DNA from: Flavobacteriaceae bacterium
GTDB lineage: Bacteria; Bacteroidota; Bacteroidia; Flavobacteriales; Flavobacteriaceae
Reading direction: 5' to 3'
Assembly: GCA_004762155.1 (NCBI GenBank)
Contig: SIHP01000001.1
Coordinates: forward strand, 248,001-312,000
DNA length: 64,000 nucleotides
Under the pieces are notes generated by a model. It worked only from the letters and a program-made list of their open reading frames with translations, had not been told where the DNA came from and did not search any database. Shown in pieces: positions 8,754 through 17,548 of the stretch; the stretch's first letter is position 1; every line of letters starts with the position of its first letter. The position numbers were made by a program, and so were the translations under genes.

Positions 8754-11252
8754 ATGAAACAAAGATTACTCTCACAAATTCTAATTGTTATTTTCCTTTT
8801 AGGATATTCTATAAATATAGAAGCGCAAAGAAAAAAGAAAAAAAACGATAAGAAAACAGAACAAACATCAAAAAAGAAACCTTCAAAAAAAGGAATTCAA
8901 CCTTATAGCAAGGTCGTTACTAAAGAACACAAAACCGATAAAGGTTTATTTAAAGTACACTCAAAAGATGGTGCTTACTTATTTGAAATACCAGATTCTT
9001 TATTAAATAGAGAAATGTTAATGGTAACCAGAATCGCTAAAACTGCAAATGGTGTTGGTTTTGGTGGTGGTAAACAAAACACACAAGTTTTACGATGGCA
9101 AAAAAAACAGAAAAAAATATTATTACGTGTCGTTTCTCATAATGTAGTTGCAGATTCTATTCTTCCTGTTCATGAAGCTGTAGTAAACTCTAACTTTGAA
9201 CCTATTCTTTTTAGTTTTCCTATAAAAGCATTTAGCAAAGATTCTACTGCTACCGTAATTGATGCGACTTCTTTATTTACTAAAGATGTAAAAGCTATTG
9301 GATTTCCTCAATTCAGAAGAAAAAGATATAAAATTACTAAAATGGATAAAGACCGTTCTTATATTGAACGTATAAGTAGTTATCCTAAAAACATAGAAAT
9401 ACGCCATGTAAAAACGTATGCATCTAGCAAACCTCCTTCAAATGCTAGTACTGGAGCAATATCATTAGAGCTTAGTAACTCAATGATTTTACTTCCTAAA
9501 ACTCCAATGAAAAGACGTTATTTTGATGAGCGTGTTGGTTGGTTTACTAGCGCACAAACAGATTATGGTTTGGAAGCACAAAAAAGTAAAAAAGTTACCT
9601 ATTTAGACCGATGGAGACTAGAGGTTAAAGATGAAGATTTAGAAAAATTTAAAAGAGGGGAATTAGTAGAACCTAAAAAACAAATTGTTTATTATATAGA
9701 TAGAGCAACTCCCGAGGTATGGCGTAAATATATTAAACAAGGTATTGAAGACTGGCAAGTTGCCTTTGAAGCTGCTGGATTTAAAAATGCAATTATTGCT
9801 AAAGATCCACCAACAAAAGAAGAAAATCCTGATTGGAGTCCGGAAGATATTAGATATTCTGTCGTTCGTTATTTAGCCTCTCCAATTCCTAATGCAAACG
9901 GACCTCATGTTAGTGATCCAAGATCTGGTGAAATTCTAGAATCTGATATCAATTGGTATCATAATGTAATGACGTTATTACATAACTGGTACTTTATTCA
10001 AACTGCTGCAATTAATCCTGAAGCTAGAGGAAACGAATTTAAAGATGAAATCATGGGACGTTTAATTCGTTTCGTTTCTGCACACGAAGTTGGTCATACG
10101 TTAGGTTTACCACATAACATGGGAAGTTCTGTTGCATATCCTGTTGATTCTTTGCGTTCTGCTGAATTTACTAAAAAATTCGGAACAGCACCTTCTATTA
10201 TGGATTATGCTCGTTTTAATTATGTTGCACAACCAGAAGATAAAGGCGTTGCTTTAATGCCAAATATTGGACCTTATGATAAATATTCTATTAGTTGGGG
10301 ATATAGACCTATTTTATCAACTTCTGCTGAAGCAGAAAAAGAAACATTAAATAAGTGGATTAAAGACAAAGCTAATGACCCTGTATATCGCTTTGGTCAT
10401 CAACAAGTTGTTAATATTATTGATCCAAGTTCGCAAACCGAAGATTTAGGAGACGATGCAATTAAAGCAAGTACTTATGGTATTAAAAACTTACAACGTA
10501 TTTTACCTAGATTAGAAGAATGGACAACAAAAGATGGTGAAAATTATGATGAGTTAAAAACTATGTATGCCCAATTAATGACTCAATTATATAGATATAT
10601 GGGCCATGTGAGTTCTAATATTGGTGGTGTTTATGAATATCATAAAACCGCAGATCAAGAAGGAGCTGTATATGTTCATGTTTCAAAAGAACATCAAAAA
10701 AATGCAATGCGTTTTATTACCAAAGAATTATTTGAAACTCCTGATTGGTTAATTGATCAAAATATTATTTCAAAAACACAATATTCTGGTTCTGTAGAAC
10801 AAATTAGACGTTTACAAGTAAATATTTTAGATAAAATATTAAAACCAGGTAGAATTACTCGTTTGCTTGAAAATGAAATTTCAAATACTACAAAAGCATA
10901 TACTATTATTGATATGATGACAGACCTTAGAAAAGGAATTTGGTCTGAATTATATTCTTACAAAACAATAGATCCTTATAGAAGAAACTTACAAAGAGCT
11001 CATTTAGATCGTTTAAACTTTTTATTAAACGAGGCAAAAGATCAAAAAAGCCCAAATAGAAGTGGTTACTTTAAACAAACCGCAGTGAACATAAGTCAAT
11101 CTGATATTAAAGCTGTTGTTAGAGGAGAACTAAAAAGAATCAAAAGAGATATTAAAAGAAGTCTTGCTAACGCAAAAAACACAATAACGCGTTACCATTT
11201 ACAAGATGCTATTGATAGAATTGATGATATTCTTGATCCAAACAAAAATTAA
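8754..11252 (+). CDS. Secreted zinc metalloprotease (DUF5118/DUF5117/DUF4953)
   Basis: The 832-residue protein begins with a signal peptide ending in IEAQ and a lysine-rich linker. The DUF5118 and DUF5117 regions follow (about residues 50-330), then the metzincin-like catalytic region with HEVGHTLGLPHN near residue 444 (HExxHxxGxxH type) and SIMDYARFNYVAQPED as the downstream Met-turn-like segment. The C-terminal DUF4953 region is helical. This family of large gluzincin/metzincin-like exported proteases is common in Bacteroidota. Its substrate is not known. It is monocistronic, with a terminator right behind it. Confidence 0.9.
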   Translation: MKQRLLSQILIVIFLLGYSINIEAQRKKKKNDKKTEQTSKKKPSKKGIQPYSKVVTKEHKTDKGLFKVHSKDGAYLFEIPDSLLNREMLMVTRIAKTANGVGFGGGKQNTQVLRWQKKQKKILLRVVSHNVVADSILPVHEAVVNSNFEPILFSFPIKAFSKDSTATVIDATSLFTKDVKAIGFPQFRRKRYKITKMDKDRSYIERISSYPKNIEIRHVKTYASSKPPSNASTGAISLELSNSMILLPKTPMKRRYFDERVGWFTSAQTDYGLEAQKSKKVTYLDRWRLEVKDEDLEKFKRGELVEPKKQIVYYIDRATPEVWRKYIKQGIEDWQVAFEAAGFKNAIIAKDPPTKEENPDWSPEDIRYSVVRYLASPIPNANGPHVSDPRSGEILESDINWYHNVMTLLHNWYFIQTAAINPEARGNEFKDEIMGRLIRFVSAHEVGHTLGLPHNMGSSVAYPVDSLRSAEFTKKFGTAPSIMDYARFNYVAQPEDKGVALMPNIGPYDKYSISWGYRPILSTSAEAEKETLNKWIKDKANDPVYRFGHQQVVNIIDPSSQTEDLGDDAIKASTYGIKNLQRILPRLEEWTTKDGENYDELKTMYAQLMTQLYRYMGHVSSNIGGVYEYHKTADQEGAVYVHVSKEHQKNAMRFITKELFETPDWLIDQNIISKTQYSGSVEQIRRLQVNILDKILKPGRITRLLENEISNTTKAYTIIDMMTDLRKGIWSELYSYKTIDPYRRNLQRAHLDRLNFLLNEAKDQKSPNRSGYFKQTAVNISQSDIKAVVRGELKRIKRDIKRSLANAKNTITRYHLQDAIDRIDDILDPNKN

Positions 11253-11261
11253 CAACTTTCT

Positions 11262-11296
11262 AAAACATCAGTAATTAAAATTACTGATGTTTTTTT
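11262..11296 (+). terminator. Rho-independent terminator
   Basis: AAAACATCAGTAAT pairs perfectly with ATTACTGATGTTTT, followed by T residues, 10 bp after the metalloprotease stop codon. Confidence 0.85.
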
Positions 11297-11363
11297 ATTT
11301 CAAAAATTCACATAAAAAAGAATTACTATTTTTATAAAAAACTACAAAATAAATTAATTGAAA

Positions 11364-13286
11364 ATGAAACTATTTGTTAAACTAACATTCCTTCTTTTAT
11401 TAGTCATCAGTTGCACTAAAAAAGATTTAAAAACAGCTGTTGAAACAACTAAAAAAAGCACCTATGTAAAAGATAACTTTACTAAAAAAGAAGTTACAAT
11501 TACCATGCGAGATGGTATTAAATTACATACCGTAATATATTCTCCAAAAGATACTTCAAAAGCTTATCCAATATTATTGCAACGAACTCCGTATAGTTGT
11601 CAACCTTATGGAGAAGATAAATTTAGAAGTAAAATTGGTCCAAATCTTACTTTAATGAAAGAAGGAAATATTATTGTTTATCAAGATGTTCGTGGGCGTT
11701 GGATGAGTGAAGGTGTTTACGATAATATGCGTGCTTACATTCCTAATAAAAAAGAAAAACAAGCTGACGAAACTACAGATACATACGATACAATAGACTG
11801 GTTGGTTAAAAATGCACCTAACAATAACGGAAAAGTGGGTACTTGGGGAATTTCATACCCTGGACATTATGCAACCGTTTCTACAATTGACGCACACCCT
11901 GCTTTAAAAGCAGCATCGCCTCAAGCTTGTATTGGAGATTTCTTTTTTGATGATTTTCATCACAATGGTGCTTTTTTATTAAGTTATTTTAAAGCGATTT
12001 CATTATTTGGGAAATACAAAGACCAACCAACAGATTCTGCTTGGTATTCGTTTCCTGAGATGAAAACCCAAGATCAATATCAGTTTTTTTTAGACAAAGG
12101 ACCTCTTAAAAACTTAAATGAATATTTTCAGTATGAACAATTAGATACCAAAGTTGTTGACAATGAAAACAGAATTGATGATTTCTTTTGGAAAGAGATT
12201 GTAGAACATCCTAATTACGATTCTATTTGGCAAAGCAAAGGTATTATTCAACATCTTAATAAAGTTCCTGCTACAGTAGCTACAATGATTGTAGGTGGTT
12301 TTTTTGATGCTGAAGATTTATATGGTCCATTAGAAACGTATAAAGGAATTGAAAAAAATCAACCAAATAATTATAACACACTTGTATTTGGTCCTTGGGA
12401 TCATGGAGCTTGGGCGAGAAACAAAGTTGCTAATAAAGTAGGTAATTATTATTTTGGTGATTCTATTTCGTTAAAATTCCAAAAAGAAGTTGAAACCAAA
12501 TTCTTTAATCATTTCTTAAAAGGAAACGGTTCTAAAGACACAGGTTTACCAGAAGCTTATGTATTTGATACTGGTAAAAAAACATGGAAATCATATGATG
12601 CTTGGCCTCCTAAAAATGCTAAAAAACAATCTTTCTATTTATCAGAAAATCAAACGTTAACAAATACTCCAAAAGAAAACACTAAAATTAGTTTTATTAG
12701 TGATATTAAACATCCCGTTCCTTATTCTGAAGATATAAAAACAGTATTTACGCCTCGTAAATATATGACAGACGATCAGCGTTTTGCTGCTCGTAGACCT
12801 GATGTTTTGGTTTTTGAAACCGATGAATTAACTGAAGATTTTACCTTAGCTGGTGATATTTTAGCTAAATTAAAAGTAGCAACTACAGGTACAGCTGCAG
12901 ATTGGATTGTTAAGGTTGTTGATATTCATCCTGCTGATTTAAAAAATGATAATAAAGACATGCAATCGCATTTAAAATTAAGCAACTATCATTTAATGGT
13001 TCGAAGTGAAGTTTTACGTGGTCGTTTTAGAAATAGTTTTGTTAATCCAGAACCATTTATTCCAAATAAAAAAGCCAACGTAAATATTAAATTACAAGAT
13101 GTATTTCATACGTTTAAAAAAGGACACAAAGTTCAAATACAAGTTCAAAGTACTTGGTTTCCTTTAATTGATTTAAATCCTCAAACGTATGTAGATAATA
13201 TTTACAAAGCCAATAAAGAAGATTTTAAAACACAAACACATTCGGTTTTTTCTGATAGCTCAATAGAGTTTACTATTTTAAAATAA
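11364..13286 (+). CDS. CocE/NonD (S15 peptidase-like) lipoprotein hydrolase
   Basis: The protein is an alpha/beta hydrolase of the X-Pro dipeptidyl-peptidase/cocaine esterase type. A lipoprotein signal ends at LLVISC-TKK. The nucleophile serine is in GTWGISYPGH (about residue 164). The acid is probably in GGFFDAEDLYG and the histidine in GPWDHGAWAR. The C-terminal jelly-roll domain (X-Pro_dipeptidyl C-domain, from about residue 400) follows. Known members hydrolyse peptides or acyl amides such as glutaryl-7-ACA, and the substrate here cannot be told. I chose the ATG at 11364 over a TTG two codons earlier, because it gives the canonical lipoprotein start MKLFVKL. Confidence 0.9.
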   Translation: MKLFVKLTFLLLLVISCTKKDLKTAVETTKKSTYVKDNFTKKEVTITMRDGIKLHTVIYSPKDTSKAYPILLQRTPYSCQPYGEDKFRSKIGPNLTLMKEGNIIVYQDVRGRWMSEGVYDNMRAYIPNKKEKQADETTDTYDTIDWLVKNAPNNNGKVGTWGISYPGHYATVSTIDAHPALKAASPQACIGDFFFDDFHHNGAFLLSYFKAISLFGKYKDQPTDSAWYSFPEMKTQDQYQFFLDKGPLKNLNEYFQYEQLDTKVVDNENRIDDFFWKEIVEHPNYDSIWQSKGIIQHLNKVPATVATMIVGGFFDAEDLYGPLETYKGIEKNQPNNYNTLVFGPWDHGAWARNKVANKVGNYYFGDSISLKFQKEVETKFFNHFLKGNGSKDTGLPEAYVFDTGKKTWKSYDAWPPKNAKKQSFYLSENQTLTNTPKENTKISFISDIKHPVPYSEDIKTVFTPRKYMTDDQRFAARRPDVLVFETDELTEDFTLAGDILAKLKVATTGTAADWIVKVVDIHPADLKNDNKDMQSHLKLSNYHLMVRSEVLRGRFRNSFVNPEPFIPNKKANVNIKLQDVFHTFKKGHKVQIQVQSTWFPLIDLNPQTYVDNIYKANKEDFKTQTHSVFSDSSIEFTILK

Positions 13287-13301
13287 AGAATGTAAAATCA
13301 G

Positions 13302-13351
13302 TTATGTTATGCTATTTTTACTAGCTTTTGTATAACATTAGCATAGCATAA
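13302..13351 (+). terminator. Imperfect hairpin after the hydrolase gene
   Basis: TTATGTTATGCTA faces TAGCATAGCATAA across a 24-nt loop, with one mismatch. The structure follows the S15-like gene but lacks a strong T run, so termination is only likely. Confidence 0.45.
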
Positions 13352-13376
13352 TTGATTAAATTAACTTAAAAAAGAG

Positions 13377-13664
13377 TTAATGAATTTGCCATATAAGTCC
13401 TAACATAAATAATATTGGTAAAATTAACGAAGTAAGGCAACCTAGTATATTTAAAATTAAACCTCCTACAAAACTATTCCGATAAGAATTTATTGAGTTC
13501 ATAATAGAAATAATTAAAAAACTAATGCACAACATTAAAATCCAAAATTTATGATGAAAGACATAAAGATTAAATTTTTCTATATGCAAACTCATAAAGG
13601 TAAAAACCGACAACAGAATATGAGAATAGGTGAAAGAATAAGATATATCTTTTTCATGAGGCAA
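13377..13664 (-). CDS. Small integral membrane protein
   Basis: The 95-residue protein has three hydrophobic helices (around residues 10-25, 40-58 and 68-92) and no recognisable family. It contains several His, Cys and Asn residues but no clear motif. It lies at the edge of an AT-rich patch that also holds the transposase remnant, so it may belong to an accessory segment. Function unknown. Confidence 0.5.
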   Translation of the reverse strand: MPHEKDISYSFTYSHILLSVFTFMSLHIEKFNLYVFHHKFWILMLCISFLIISIMNSINSYRNSFVGGLILNILGCLTSLILPILFMLGLIWQIH

Positions 13665-13696
13665 AATATTGAAAATAAAGTAGAACAGTAGTAATT

Positions 13697-13795
13697 CTAA
13701 TTATTTTTTTTATTTCTGTAGTAATTATAAAACAAGTGTAAAACAATAAAAATTATCGAGATCGTTAGAATTAAAGAAAGATTAAATAAAACCAT
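13697..13795 (-). CDS. Putative 32-residue single-helix membrane peptide
   Basis: ATG at 13795 opens a 32-codon frame with a central hydrophobic helix (LILTISIIFIVLHLFY) and a charged Asn/Lys tail. Its layout matches another tiny frame at 14602-14697. With so few codons it could be chance in AT-rich DNA. It is listed because helix plus basic tail is the typical layout of real membrane microproteins. Confidence 0.3.
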   Translation of the reverse strand: MVLFNLSLILTISIIFIVLHLFYNYYRNKKNN

Positions 13796-14019
13796 AACGT
13801 AAAGATATTAACTTTTAAAACAGTAGTACCTACAAATCAATTAGTAATCAAATACAATATCAACGTAATTCATCTCAAGAAAAGACAAGATATAAAGAAG
13901 GTAAGAAATATTAATAGAAAAGTTTTTAATAACTTTATAAAAACATGAATTAAATTTTCTCAAAGTGCCGTTAATTCTTTAAAGATTAGAGTTGACATAA
14001 TGTATCTAGAACTAAACCA

Positions 14020-14567
14020 CTATAGACTAGAAGTCCATAGGTTTTTAAATCTGACTAAGTCAGCAGTTCGGAACACCACGTTATTACTCTAATATGAAGT
14101 TATCACTGTCATTACTTGATTTACGATGATGTTCTAAATATTCATTCACCATTTTATCGGTTATATTACTTGTACTCCAACACCCAAATCCTATTGTCCA
14201 AAAATGCCTGCCCCAGTATTGATTTTTTAAGCTTGGGAATTCTTGTTGAATTTTTCTAGAGGTTCTTCCTTTTAATTTCTTTACTATACTACTAATATCT
14301 TGTGAAGGACGATACTCTATGTGCATGTGAATATGGTCTTTTGAAACAACACATTTCAGTATTATCATATCTTCAGAATCACAAATTTGTATCAGAAGTT
14401 TCCTACAACCTTGTTGAACATCTCCAACCAAAACCTTATAACCATGCTTTGTACTCCAAACTATATGAACTGTTAAATTTGAAACTGTATGAGCGTTAGT
14501 TCTTTGATTTCCCTTTTAACAAAGGTAAATATTTTTAGAAGCTAAAGCGAAATGCACTAAAGTGCAT
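14020..14567. mobile_element. Degenerate IS200/IS605-family element
   Basis: A Y1 (HUH) transposase frame on the minus strand is flanked by small hairpins, as expected for this family, which uses hairpins at its ends instead of inverted repeats. On the left are CTATAGACT/AGTCCATAG (14020-14040) and CTGAC/GTCAG (14051-14063). On the right is the perfect ATGCACT-AA-AGTGCAT (14552-14567). There is no accessory tnpB gene. The exact element ends cannot be fixed without an empty site. Confidence 0.6.
14084..14515 (-). pseudogene. IS200/IS605 transposase TnpA lacking its start codon
   Basis: The frame encodes a Y1 single-strand transposase: HUH motif in SKDHIHMHIEY, then KKLKGRTSRKIQQEFP, then the region with the candidate catalytic tyrosine (MVNEYLEHH). 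The family normally begins MGNQRTNAHTVSN. Here the codons read KGNQRTNAHTVSN, with AAG where the ATG should be (14515-14513), and the codon just before it is a stop. The only remaining start is an internal TTG at 14431, which would drop 28 residues including the first beta strand. The gene is therefore probably inactive, although the rest of the frame is intact, which suggests recent inactivation. Confidence 0.8.
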
Positions 14568-14601
14568 AGTTTTAACTAAATTTGAGACCAATAAAAAGTA
14601 A

Positions 14602-14697
14602 TTATAAGTTATCTTTTTTATTCCTTAAAAAGTTAGTTAACCAAAAAGCAATAATGAAAACTACAATTATTATAAGAATAAATTTAACTTCAATCAT
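14602..14697 (-). CDS. Putative 31-residue single-helix membrane peptide
   Basis: ATG at 14697 opens a 31-codon frame with a hydrophobic helix (FILIIIVVFIIAFWL) followed by a basic tail (RNKKDNL). It resembles the tiny frame at 13697-13795 in size and layout. It sits between the transposase remnant and the double-glycine peptide gene. Evidence is limited to this layout. Confidence 0.3.
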   Translation of the reverse strand: MIEVKFILIIIVVFIIAFWLTNFLRNKKDNL

Positions 14698-14880
14698 TAC
14701 ACTAAACAGAAAATCAAATAACAGTAGAAATTATTTCTTGTATGATTTAAATATCATATAAGATGAAAAAACTAAATGATTTGAATTAGAGTATATAAAA
14801 GGAGAAACTTCTTTCTTGAAAACTTTTTATTGATGAAACAGTTGATAAAACAAGTACACAAAAGTAATATCTAATAGCCT

Positions 14881-14928
14881 AAACTTTAAAGGTAAAAGCT
14901 ATTTAAATAGCTTTTACCTTTAAAGTTT
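14881..14928 (-). terminator. Perfect 48-bp palindrome, bidirectional terminator-like
   Basis: The two 24-base halves are exact reverse complements (left half begins AAACTTTAAAGGTAAAAGCT). The stop codon of the minus-strand double-glycine peptide gene overlaps its edge. The stem is much longer than the other terminators in the window and has no loop, so it may also act as a stabilising 3' structure or RNase III substrate. Confidence 0.75.
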
Positions 14929-15091
14929 AATCCCATATAAGACAACAATCACCATCTAAACGAACGAGACAAACAGCTTCTTGACCTATAGGTACACATA
15001 TATTATTAACTGGCTCTTCTAGACCTCCATTAATAGATTTTTGTTCTAATTTGTTTAGGGTTACTCCTAAGTTTGAAATGTTTTTTAACAT
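14927..15091 (-). CDS. Double-glycine leader peptide, RiPP/bacteriocin-like precursor
   Basis: A 54-residue frame starts at the ATG at 15091. The N-terminal part MLKNISNLGVTLNKLEQKSI leads into NGG. This follows the pattern of Bacteroidota natural-product leaders (MLKNI..L...L.K.EQK.INGG), which are cut after GG by C39-type peptidase transporters. The remaining 31 residues carry four cysteines (C32, C41, C49, C50 of the precursor) and end in CCLIWD. No transporter or modifying enzyme is encoded nearby, so maturation would have to be in trans. The gene is followed directly by a perfect palindrome. The family match is by leader pattern only. Confidence 0.6.
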   Translation of the reverse strand: MLKNISNLGVTLNKLEQKSINGGLEEPVNNICVPIGQEAVCLVRLDGDCCLIWD

Positions 15092-15210
15092 AATTAATTT
15101 GTTTTAAATTATACTTCTAATATAAATATAAATTTATTAAAACAACACTAAGATAAATTATTTAATTTCAATTTAATATGTAATATTGCACTCTTATAAA
15201 ATCTAATATT

Positions 15211-15789
15211 ATGGGAACTATCCAATTAATTCTTTTCGTCATTATGTTCATTATAGGTCTAATTAGTGTGGTTAGTTACTACAAAGACAAAGGACAAATG
15301 AAAAAAACTCAATCAAGTCTTTTAGAAGGTTTAACCTCTGAAAGAGGACTAACTGAAAAAGAAGTAGATGAAATAAAAAAAACATATAAGATTAATTTAG
15401 ATAGAAATACTCCCGTATATTCTTTAACTGGAAGTGTTGGTTATATTGTTTTTGAGACCAATGGACATGGACAAAAAGAATGGCAAATTGCTAATGTTTT
15501 AATTGCTAATAAGTCTATAAAAATTCTAGAAAAAAACGACATCTATCTTCAAGATTTGATTATGAGTGAGAATGAAATTAACACAAAAATAGATATCATA
15601 AATAAGAATTTAAATGATAAAAAAATAACAGAAGAAGAAGCAAAAAAAGAGGCTGAATTAATATTTAAAAAATATATAAATAACACAATTGATTTCGTAA
15701 TTGCTAATCCTTCAAAAAAAGACAAACCAGTATATTTATTAAGCTATAAAAATGAAGAAATACAAACTTCTATTAATTTATTAACTTAA
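15211..15789 (+). CDS. Membrane-anchored hypothetical protein
   Basis: The 192 residues begin with one hydrophobic helix (IQLILFVIMFIIGLISVVSYY), followed by a cytoplasmic-looking mixed domain. A helical segment rich in Glu and Lys (NLNDKKITEEEAKKEAELIF) resembles the short helical hairpin of SHOCT-type tails, but it is not at the C-terminus. No catalytic motif is visible and no family is recognised. It stands alone between two minus-strand genes. Confidence 0.65.
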   Translation: MGTIQLILFVIMFIIGLISVVSYYKDKGQMKKTQSSLLEGLTSERGLTEKEVDEIKKTYKINLDRNTPVYSLTGSVGYIVFETNGHGQKEWQIANVLIANKSIKILEKNDIYLQDLIMSENEINTKIDIINKNLNDKKITEEEAKKEAELIFKKYINNTIDFVIANPSKKDKPVYLLSYKNEEIQTSINLLT

Positions 15790-15985
15790 AGTCAACAAGT
15801 TATTAAAAAACATGTGTGTTTAAATATATTAAATAGTATCAATAATTACAGACAGTCATACAAAACTTATTTTTTTATAAAACTCAAAACGTTAAATAGG
15901 ATTGACATGAAGCTAATCATATAAAAACATCATAAATAATACGTATCAAAAACACCTTTTACAAAGTGACTTTTTATATCCAAGA

Positions 15986-16324
15986 TTAAAACAAAATATT
16001 ATAAGTCAATGAAATTACAGATAAAGGAAGGATAACTATCATTGTAATTAGAGCAAAAAGGAGATATTTCTCAGACCATTTAAAATTTTTATAGGGCACA
16101 AAACTTAAAAATAAAGAAAGAAAAAAACTAGATAGAGGCACTAATAATAATGACAAAAATCTATTTGAATTTGCATTCTTTTGAAATATAACAACAGTAT
16201 TATTATCTATCTCAATTGGCTTTCTTTCCGAATTCAAATAAGATGAGAATACATAACTAATTAACATTAGTACTACAATTGATAGTATATACAATTTTAA
16301 TTTCTCCTTGGATAAAATCTTCAT
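15986..16324 (-). CDS. Small integral membrane protein
   Basis: The 112-residue protein has an N-terminal membrane helix, a polar loop of about 30 residues, and two further helices (LLLVPLSSFFLSLFLSFV and LLFALITMIVILPLSVISL). No family is recognised. It diverges from the NTF2-like gene, with about 90 bp between the start codons where both promoters must lie. Confidence 0.55.
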   Translation of the reverse strand: MKILSKEKLKLYILSIVVLMLISYVFSSYLNSERKPIEIDNNTVVIFQKNANSNRFLSLLLVPLSSFFLSLFLSFVPYKNFKWSEKYLLFALITMIVILPLSVISLTYNILF

Positions 16325-16413
16325 AAAACAAAAATAAGAAAACTAACATAACAGTTCTTTTTTCTAATAAATTTTACTAAACTTACAAGTACTATTTCAA
16401 ACTAAAAACACTC

Positions 16414-16896
16414 ATGTCAGAAAACACTACTAATAACAAACAATTAATTGAAAAATTTTACAATTCATTCTCAAAAGGTGATGCAGAAGGAATGACAACT
16501 TGCTATCATGAAAATGTTACTTTTGAAGATCCAGCTTTTGGAACGTTAGAAAATGGTAGACCAGCAAAAATGTGGGAGATGTTAATGTCTCGTAAACAAG
16601 AAAGTACTACAGTTGTTTTTAATAACATAGAAGCAAACGAATCAACAGGAAAAGCCAATTGGACTGCAACTTATGAATACGGTCCAAAAAAGCGAAAAGT
16701 TGTTAATAATGTTTCCGCAAACTTTAAATTTAACGATGGAAAAATAATTGAACATATTGATACTTTTAATTTATGGAAATGGACCAAACAGGCTTTAGGT
16801 TTTAGTGGAGTTTTACTAGGTTGGTCTTCTTTTATGAAAAATAAGATTCAAAAAACTACTAATCAACAACTAGATTCATTTATCAATAAAAAATAG
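16414..16896 (+). CDS. NTF2-like (SnoaL-type) protein
   Basis: The 160-residue protein has the compact cone-shaped NTF2 fold signature: an N-terminal helix with IEKFYNSFSKGDAEGMTTCYHENVTFEDPAFG, then strands ending in GKIIEHIDTFNLWKW. The SnoaL-like branch covers small enzymes and ligand-binding proteins of many activities, so a reaction cannot be named. The LysE-type exporter gene starts 4 bp downstream, so the two form an operon. Confidence 0.85.
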   Translation: MSENTTNNKQLIEKFYNSFSKGDAEGMTTCYHENVTFEDPAFGTLENGRPAKMWEMLMSRKQESTTVVFNNIEANESTGKANWTATYEYGPKKRKVVNNVSANFKFNDGKIIEHIDTFNLWKWTKQALGFSGVLLGWSSFMKNKIQKTTNQQLDSFINKK

Positions 16897-16900
16897 GCTT

Positions 16901-17527
16901 ATGTTTGGTATCATTAATTTTGGAACATTTTTAATTGCTGCTATTATTTTAAATATTACACCTGGTACTGATACCATGTATATTTTAAGTAGAAGTATTT
17001 CTCAAGGAAAAAAAGCAGGTGTTTTATCTGCTTTAGGCATTACTACTGGTGCTATTTTTCATGTTGTTTTTGCTACCTTAGGTTTATCTATAATTCTTTC
17101 TAAATCTGCCATGGCTTTTGAAATTGTAAAACTTCTAGGAGCTATTTATTTAATTTTTTTAGGATTAAAAACTATCTTAAAAAAATCATCTAATAATTTT
17201 GAATTGGAAAACAAACAAATAAGCTATCGAAAAATCTATTTATCAGGAATTTTAACCAATGTTTTAAATCCTAAAGTTGCTTTATTTTTTATCGCTTTTT
17301 TACCTCAATTTATTAACCCTGAATACACAAAAAGTTCAATATCTTTTTTAATTCTTGGAATTACATTTTTAACTACCGGTACAATTTGGTGTTTGTTTTT
17401 GGCTTTATTTGCCTCTAAATTATCTCATAAGATCAGAGAAAATTATGTTATCAAAAAATGGTTGGATAAAATTACAGGAAGTATTTTTATAGCTCTTGGA
17501 ATTAAGCTTGCTTTAAGTAAAAAATAA
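16901..17527 (+). CDS. LysE/RhtB-family exporter
   Basis: The 208 residues show six membrane helices and the family signature near the N-terminus (ILNITPGTDTMYILSRSISQGKKAG). A second signature is NVLNPKVALFFIAFLPQF in the middle. Such proteins export amino acids or related small molecules across the inner membrane. The substrate cannot be read from the sequence. It lies 4 bp after the NTF2-like gene and converges with aat. Confidence 0.9.
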   Translation: MFGIINFGTFLIAAIILNITPGTDTMYILSRSISQGKKAGVLSALGITTGAIFHVVFATLGLSIILSKSAMAFEIVKLLGAIYLIFLGLKTILKKSSNNFELENKQISYRKIYLSGILTNVLNPKVALFFIAFLPQFINPEYTKSSISFLILGITFLTTGTIWCLFLALFASKLSHKIRENYVIKKWLDKITGSIFIALGIKLALSKK

Positions 17528-17548
17528 CAAAAAATAGAGAGAGATTTT

